Assembly (NCBI GenBank): GCA_039188975.1 | Contig: JBCCYT010000027.1 | Location: forward strand, 1 to 34,790 | DNA: 34,790 bases | Direction: 5' to 3' | DNA from: UBA11606 sp039188975 | Lineage (GTDB): Bacteria > Actinomycetota > Acidimicrobiia > Acidimicrobiales > Aldehydirespiratoraceae | Part shown: positions 30,621 through 34,790 of the stretch, piece after piece | Layout of the letters: each line of letters starts with the position of its first letter | Numbering within the stretch: the stretch's first letter is position 1 | The notes under the pieces: model-generated | The model's database searches: none | Told to the model about the DNA's origin: nothing | Seen by the model: the letters and a program-made list of their open reading frames with translations, nothing else | Made by a program: the position numbers and the translations under genes

Positions 30621-32102
30621 TCAGTGCCGGGGTGGCGGCCCCGGCACGACGTAGCCAACGCCTTCGACGTAGCGGGCGTTGGGCGGCACCGGCCGATCGT
30701 CATCGGGGTCGAGTACCCATCCGTGGCCATCGACCCAGCGCGGGGGCCGGGCCTTGGGCACGCCGCCGGTCGGCGTGGCATCGGGACTCGGGCTGAGATC
30801 GCCGGTCCAGGCCGGCAGCGAGACGGGCTCGGAGGGCGATGCCCGGGTCGGGAGCGTCGGTCGGAATGGTGGCGGTTCGTTCGGCGCAGCGGGCGACGCA
30901 TGGATGTCGGCGCCGGTGATGATCGGCGGTGGAAAGTCATCGTCGGTTGGCGCAGGGCGAGGAGCGTTGGGCGGCGGCGCAAATGGGTCGAGGGCGGCGG
31001 GGTCGTGGGCGACGGTCGCATCGGAGGGCACAGCCGGGTTCGATGGAGGCGTGGCCGGGACCACTGGTGTCGAGGGCGGGGTGACGGGCTGGTGGGGTGG
31101 TGCCGCTGCTTGCGGTCGAGCCGGCGCGATGTGGGTCGTCGGCGGCGGGGCTGCCGGCGACGGCGTGGGCTGGGCCGTGGGTGGTGGCGCATACGCAGAC
31201 GGTGCGGGTGCGGGCTGCGGCGCCGGACGCTGGTACACCACTGGCTGTGCGTGTGGTTGTGGTTGCGGTGTGGGCTGCTGGCGCACGCGTCGTGGTTGTG
31301 GCTGGCGGCGCTCGTCGGGCCAGATCCATGAGCCGATCAACAGCGCGCCACCGACAGCGGCGAGCACGATCGATGGGGTGAGGGTGGAGCGCAAGACGGC
31401 GGTCAGCAGCGCGGCGAAGATCTCGGCCTGATCGGGAATCACCACTCGCAACAGGGCCGGGATGCCAAATCCGAGGATCAGGTAGAACGCGGTCGTCCCC
31501 ATCGCCCAGAAGGCCGCCCGACGCAAAACCGACGGGCGATCGCTCGTGGTGAGCAACGCGATGAGGGCCATCACGACGGCGATCGCGGCGAGGTACGGCA
31601 CCGCAGTCTCGAGGAAGTCCTTGACCGGGCTGGAGTTCGGAATGCGTTCGGTCGGAAGATCGATCGTCCAGTTGGTGTCGGCGGGGATCGCTGCCGCTGC
31701 GTCGGTGGAGATCGTGCCGATCTGTTCTCGAGCGACCTCGGCGAGCGGGTTCAGATCCAGGGTTTGGGGGACGTCGTTGAGTCCGAGAAACGACCGATGG
31801 GTTTGGCCGAGCGCGCCGACGACGAGATCGGTGACCCGCGGATCGTTGAGTACTGCGAGCGACGCAGCGTCGACCTGCTCAGCACTCAGCGGTACGGCGT
31901 CAGGAAGCGCTCCCTCGATGGCGGTGCCGAGATTTGCCGCGAGCTGGGCTTTCACCTGTTCGTTGTCGAGCAGCTCCTGGGCAATGGTGGCGGAGCGGTC
32001 TTCGTCGAAGATGGTCTGCAACGCCAAATAGCCGGACCACGCAACGGACCCGATCAGGAGCGCGGGACCGAGAATCAGGCCCGCAATGACTCGCCGGAAC
32101 AT
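30621..32102 (-). CDS. Membrane protein with long proline-rich C-terminal region
   Basis: A protein of 493 residues from ATG 32102 (501 from GTG 32126). The first ~24 residues (RRVIAGLILGPALLIGSVAWSGYLALQ) are a membrane helix. About 140 residues of extracytoplasmic, mainly helical sequence follow (TIAQELLDNEQVKAQLAANLGTAIEGALP), then three membrane helices (around 175-270). The N-terminal layout resembles actinobacterial membrane proteins of unknown function with an external helical domain. From about 275 the chain is Pro/Gln/Ala/Thr-rich and presumably cytosolic and disordered. It closes with the ordered-looking WVDGHGWVLDPDDDRPVPP and YVEGVGYVVPG, two similar Trp/Tyr-Gly repeats. It is convergent with the acyl-CoA synthetase gene. 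Function unknown. Confidence 0.72.
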   Translation of the reverse strand: MFRRVIAGLILGPALLIGSVAWSGYLALQTIFDEDRSATIAQELLDNEQVKAQLAANLGTAIEGALPDAVPLSAEQVDAASLAVLNDPRVTDLVVGALGQTHRSFLGLNDVPQTLDLNPLAEVAREQIGTISTDAAAAIPADTNWTIDLPTERIPNSSPVKDFLETAVPYLAAIAVVMALIALLTTSDRPSVLRRAAFWAMGTTAFYLILGFGIPALLRVVIPDQAEIFAALLTAVLRSTLTPSIVLAAVGGALLIGSWIWPDERRQPQPRRVRQQPTPQPQPHAQPVVYQRPAPQPAPAPSAYAPPPTAQPTPSPAAPPPTTHIAPARPQAAAPPHQPVTPPSTPVVPATPPSNPAVPSDATVAHDPAALDPFAPPPNAPRPAPTDDDFPPPIITGADIHASPAAPNEPPPFRPTLPTRASPSEPVSLPAWTGDLSPSPDATPTGGVPKARPPRWVDGHGWVLDPDDDRPVPPNARYVEGVGYVVPGPPPRH

Positions 32103-32147
32103 CCCGCCATGGTGCCACAGCGTCACCCGCCGGCGGCGTCGCGCCGC

Positions 32148-33248
32148 TCAGGGCAGCATGGCGAGGATCTGGTCCTCGGTCGTCCAGTCGTAGGACGTCG
32201 TGGCCTGATCGCTCTCGGCCCACCAGGCGTGGGCCCGTTGGAGCATCGATGCGGTGGTTTCGGTCGGCTCGAAGCCAACGTCGTGACGGAGCCGCTCGAT
32301 GCTGAACGACGTGTCTTGATCCCACCAGTGGAGGTTCGGGGCGAGGTGTTGCACCAGATTGATGCACAGCATGAACCTGGTGCGCAGCATCGCTCGGGGC
32401 CCTGCCGTCTGTTGCTGCTTGGCGGTGCCAGTGGAGCGAACGTTCAGGGCCCCGGTCTGTTGCACGATGTCGACTGATCGCTCCCCGGTCCAGAGTGCTT
32501 CCATGAGGTCGGCCGGCACGTGGCGGACGTCGGCTTCGAGACCCACGGCATCGGCGCACCGGCGCACATAGTCGTTGCGAGTCACCGCGTTGGAGCCGGT
32601 GAGGTTGTAGCGCCGGCCGAAGGTTCGGTCGTTGCCCATCATCTGGGTGAGGGCTCGGGCTTGGTCATCGACGTCGCCGACCTGGAGCAGCGTCGAGCCG
32701 TCGCCCGGGACGAGCACAGGCCGGCCGTCGCGGATGCGGGCGAACATTCGTTGCTCGCGGTCGGTCATCGCGTTGTGAGGCCCCAGCACCATCGAGAACG
32801 GTGCGGTGGTGGCGGGAAAGCCCCAGTCTCGATGGGCAGCGAACAGGGCGTCCTCGCAGAGGAGCTTGTGGAGGCCGTATTCGATCTGGGTTTCGCCTCG
32901 ATCATCGGGATCGGTCTCGGTGATGGGCCGGTCTTGACTCTGATAGGTCACCGTCGAACTGGCGAAGACATAGTGACCGACGGCGTCGCGGAAGAGTTCC
33001 ATCATGACCTCGACGTCCTCGGGGTGGTACGCCGACACGTCGTGGACACAGTCCCACTCGGTTCCACCGAGCACGGTTCGCAGTTGCTCATGGTCGGTGC
33101 GGTCAGCGACGAGCCGGTCGACGGTGTCGGGGATGTCGGATTCGGTGCGTCCTCGGTTGCACACGGTGACGTCATGGCCTTGACGTACCAACTCGTGCAC
33201 GAGTGCCAACCCGTTGAACTGGGTACCACCCATCACCAGAACTCGCAT
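32148..33248 (-). CDS. Extended SDR / NAD-dependent epimerase-dehydratase-like protein
   Basis: A protein of 366 residues. MRVLVMGGTQFNGLALVHELVRQGHDVTVCNRG at the N-terminus is a Rossmann NAD(P)-binding segment of the G-G-T-x-F-x-G type. VFASSTVTYQS and Tyr-Gly-Leu-His-Lys in IEYGLHKLLCE supply the Ser and the YxxxK catalytic pair. FSMVLGPHNAMTDREQRMFARI and LLQVGDVDDQARAL are typical of nucleotide-sugar epimerase-like extended SDRs related to plastid CSP41 and bacterial homologues. The C-terminal extension (WWDQDTSFSIERLRHDVGFEP) is common there. Substrate unknown. ATG 33248 has a strong AAAGGGGA ribosome site. Divergent from the acetyltransferase gene. Confidence 0.85.
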   Translation of the reverse strand: MRVLVMGGTQFNGLALVHELVRQGHDVTVCNRGRTESDIPDTVDRLVADRTDHEQLRTVLGGTEWDCVHDVSAYHPEDVEVMMELFRDAVGHYVFASSTVTYQSQDRPITETDPDDRGETQIEYGLHKLLCEDALFAAHRDWGFPATTAPFSMVLGPHNAMTDREQRMFARIRDGRPVLVPGDGSTLLQVGDVDDQARALTQMMGNDRTFGRRYNLTGSNAVTRNDYVRRCADAVGLEADVRHVPADLMEALWTGERSVDIVQQTGALNVRSTGTAKQQQTAGPRAMLRTRFMLCINLVQHLAPNLHWWDQDTSFSIERLRHDVGFEPTETTASMLQRAHAWWAESDQATTSYDWTTEDQILAMLP

Positions 33249-33283
33249 GACCGTCCCCTTTCGATGGGCCACGATGGTCGCAC

Positions 33284-33796
33284 ATGCACGACCTACCTGA
33301 TGGACTCCGAGCGGCCCGTCTCGACGATGCCGACCCGATCGCCGACTACTTTGTCCGTTGCTGGCAGGTGTCGTTTCGCCGGTTCGTGCCACCCGAGGTG
33401 CTGGCGTTTGTCGAATCGATGGACATGGACGAACGACGAGCTCTCTGGCGCGAGCGCATCGCGCCCGACTCCGACCAGACGGTCGTGGTGGCGGTCGGTC
33501 ACACCGACCAAGCGATCGGCCATGTGATGGTCGAGGGGGCCGAGCTCGTCCATCTGTTCATCGACCCCGATCACCACCGGCAAGGTTGGGGGCGAATCCT
33601 GCTCGCCGAGGGCGAGCACCTCATCGTCGAAGCGGGACACGGTGTGGCCAAGCTGCACGTCGCCGCGGGCAACACCGCCGCGATTGCGCTCTATGAGGCG
33701 ACCGGATGGAGCATGACCGACGAGCGCATCACCAACGACATGCCGAACGGGGCCAGCTTTGACGAGCACGTGATGCGCAAAGTGCTCACCAGGTGA
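33284..33796 (+). CDS. GNAT-family N-acetyltransferase
   Basis: A protein of 170 residues. The acetyl-CoA-binding motif A is VHLFIDPDHHRQGWGRILLAEGEHLI, with the [QR]-x-x-G-x-G/A loop. Motif B is LHVAAGNTAAIALYEATGWSM. The N-terminus (GLRAARLDDADPIADYFVRCWQVSFRRFVPPE) is the usual GNAT opening helix pair. It transfers an acetyl group from acetyl-CoA to an amine; the acceptor is not predictable. It should be cytosolic. A CACGAT hexamer ends 8 nt before the ATG (possible leaderless start). Convergent with the small HTH-like gene, with 6 bases between the stops. Confidence 0.88.
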   Translation: MHDLPDGLRAARLDDADPIADYFVRCWQVSFRRFVPPEVLAFVESMDMDERRALWRERIAPDSDQTVVVAVGHTDQAIGHVMVEGAELVHLFIDPDHHRQGWGRILLAEGEHLIVEAGHGVAKLHVAAGNTAAIALYEATGWSMTDERITNDMPNGASFDEHVMRKVLTR

Positions 33797-33802
33797 CACC
33801 TC

Positions 33803-34186
33803 TCATGCGACCGACTCCCCGACCATGGCAGGAAAGGCCAAGACGACGCCGACCCGCTCGGTCACCGGTTCACTGCGGCCATCGATCGCCGCGGCAAGCT
33901 CGCGCAAGCTGACGAGATCGACCGCGACCTCGATGCCATCGACGAACGCCAGGTAGGCGGCGGGGAGCTGATCGAACGAGACCACGCCGGACTCAGCCCG
34001 ACGCAACGACAGCTCGTCGATACCGAGTCGGGCCGCAAACGGCGTGGGGGCGGCGAGGGCGTGGATGCGGGCCGCTCGGGCAACCGCAGCGGCGACGGGG
34101 TGGGTGACGCCATCGACCATCAGCTCACCGGCGAGCCGAACGATGATCTCGGTGGGAGAAACCCGGGTGTTCAACATGGACACCAT
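33803..34186 (-). CDS. Small protein with a possible helix-turn-helix region
   Basis: A protein of 127 residues from ATG 34186 (ATG 34177 and GTG 34207 are also in frame). The central part, FAARLGIDELSLRRAESGVVSFDQLP, reads like an XRE-type helix-turn-helix: a short helix, LGID turn, recognition helix, then a Ser-Phe-Asp segment. The C-terminus (YLAFVDGIEVAVDLVSLRELAAAI) is hydrophobic and helical. The frame continues open to 34699 but overlaps the opposite aminotransferase gene; that part is judged a shadow. If real, it may be a small DNA-binding protein. No clear ribosome site or promoter supports the start, so the exact N-terminus is open. Confidence 0.5.
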   Translation of the reverse strand: MVSMLNTRVSPTEIIVRLAGELMVDGVTHPVAAAVARAARIHALAAPTPFAARLGIDELSLRRAESGVVSFDQLPAAYLAFVDGIEVAVDLVSLRELAAAIDGRSEPVTERVGVVLAFPAMVGESVA

Positions 34187-34255
34187 GATGCAGATGGGGT
34201 GTGACACACCTCCTCGACAGACCTCGGCCCTTACCTCGTTGCCGACATCTGGGCC

Positions 34256-34261
34256 TACGCT
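34256..34261 (+). promoter_or_regulatory. -10 element for the class IV aminotransferase gene
   Basis: TACGCT ends 7 nt before ATG 34269, with no Shine-Dalgarno sequence between. The hexamer is identical to the one before the alpha/beta hydrolase gene at 541-546. Confidence 0.45.
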
Positions 34262-34268
34262 TCGGGCC

Positions 34269-34790
34269 ATGTCGACCTGGTGGATCAACGGTGCGCTGGT
34301 TCCTGCGGAGCGGGCCTCGATTCCGATCACCGACCACGGGATCACGGTGGGCGATGGCTGTTTCGAGACCACGCCGATTGTGCGAGGTACACCGTTCGCG
34401 ATGCGGCGCCACCTGGCTCGGCTCCGCCACAGCCTCACCGGTCTGGGCATCGACCTGCCGACGACCGACGACGAGCTGCGCGACGCCTGCCAGCAGGTCG
34501 CCGACGCCAACCCGGATGCGTCGATCATCCGGTTGACCATCACGGCGGGCACCGGCCCGCTCGGGTCGGGGCGAGGCGACGGCTCCCCCAACGTCATCGT
34601 CGGCGCCGCGCCGAGCCGCGGCTGGGACCCGACGACGGCGGTCGTGACCGTGCCATGGCCCCGCAACGAACGGGGTGCGCTTGCCGGGATCAAGTCCACC
34701 AGTTACGCCGAGAACGTCGTTGCGCTTGCGTATGCGAAGGAGCGGGGCGCGTCGGAAGCGATCTTTCCGAACACGGTCGGACAGCTCTGC
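34269..34790 (+). CDS. Class IV PLP aminotransferase (PabC/IlvE/D-amino-acid type), 3' end outside window
   Basis: The frame runs open from ATG 34269 to the right edge (174 residues seen). WWINGALVPAERASIPITDHGITVGDGCFETTPIVRG is the N-terminal domain signature of fold-type IV PLP enzymes. The Schiff-base lysine is Lys142 in LAGIKSTSYAENVVAL. Compared with family members of ~270-290 residues, about 100 residues are missing at the edge. Within the family, aminodeoxychorismate lyase (PabC, folate pathway), D-amino-acid transaminase and branched-chain transaminase are alternatives. The length before the Lys and the GDGCFET element fit PabC or D-amino-acid types. The start is an ATG behind a TACGCT -10 box. 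Confidence 0.85.
   Translation, partial: MSTWWINGALVPAERASIPITDHGITVGDGCFETTPIVRGTPFAMRRHLARLRHSLTGLGIDLPTTDDELRDACQQVADANPDASIIRLTITAGTGPLGSGRGDGSPNVIVGAAPSRGWDPTTAVVTVPWPRNERGALAGIKSTSYAENVVALAYAKERGASEAIFPNTVGQLC

Noticed and set aside
30679..31431. Plus-strand Gly/Val/Ala-rich frame of 250 codons resembling a PE-PGRS-like protein
   Set aside because: It is the complement of the proline-rich coding region of the minus-strand membrane protein (Pro codons read as Gly). The minus frame has a membrane helix start and ordered domains.
32437..32444. GAACGTTC as a second SOS box
   Set aside because: It lacks the 4-nt spacer required in GAAC-N4-GTTC and lies inside the SDR coding region.
32520..33527. 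Plus-strand frame of 335 codons over the SDR and acetyltransferase genes
   Set aside because: It crosses two genes on opposite strands, and its translation has no fold; the SDR has the Rossmann and YxxxK motifs.

Overview
The window is G+C-rich, densely coding bacterial DNA with no gene-free stretch over 300 bases. No rRNA, tRNA, CRISPR array or insertion sequence was seen. Several things point to an actinobacterium, most plausibly of the Acidimicrobiia/Ilumatobacter type (inference): F420-type oxidoreductases (LLM and PPOX classes), a DUF3039 protein, a fused OleBC enzyme, a CGAAC-N4-GTTCG SOS box, and many starts lying 6-7 nt downstream of a TANNNT -10 element (leaderless mRNAs).

Layout. 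1-534: C-terminal end of an ABC-F ATPase. 553-4182: alpha/beta hydrolase, a RarD-like permease divergent from an ATP-dependent DNA ligase, and a DUF3039 protein. 4262-7100: membrane-anchored GAF-GGDEF diguanylate cyclase, flavodoxin-like protein, anchored peptidoglycan-binding-like protein. 7231-9788: a PAP2-family membrane enzyme coupled to an AlkA-like glycosylase, convergent with an AlkD-like alkylation-repair protein that is coupled to a GlsB/YeaQ membrane protein. 10127-13238: a large UvrD-type helicase with an N-terminal CCHC motif and a C-terminal HRDC-like domain, then DUF2277. 13294-16681: an orphan protein divergent from an M14/DUF2817 metallopeptidase, SOS-controlled dinB, and a small lipoprotein. 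16766-19078: PPOX protein, unknown protein and HAD 5'-nucleotidase in one operon. 19166-22303: LLM oxidoreductase, DsbA-like protein and guanine deaminase, apparently one operon behind a palindromic operator. 22338-23831: DUF3179 lipoprotein. 23991-28581: an oleA-oleBC-oleD operon for head-to-head long-chain olefin synthesis. 28584-34790: S4 RNA-binding protein, acyl-CoA synthetase, proline-rich membrane protein, SDR epimerase, GNAT acetyltransferase, a small HTH-like protein, and the start of a class IV aminotransferase.

Two themes stand out. First, DNA repair is over-represented: ligase, AlkA-like, AlkD-like, UvrD-like helicase and DinB. The dinB promoter is unusually legible: -35, a perfect LexA box filling the spacer, -10, and a GTG start at the predicted transcription start. 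Second, the ole cluster is complete. OleA keeps four key active-site residues, OleB and OleC are one polypeptide, and the genes overlap by 4 bp (GTGA, ATGA), so the condensing, reducing, beta-lactone-forming and decarboxylating steps are co-expressed. All functional calls rest on motifs and family resemblance read by eye; no database search was run.
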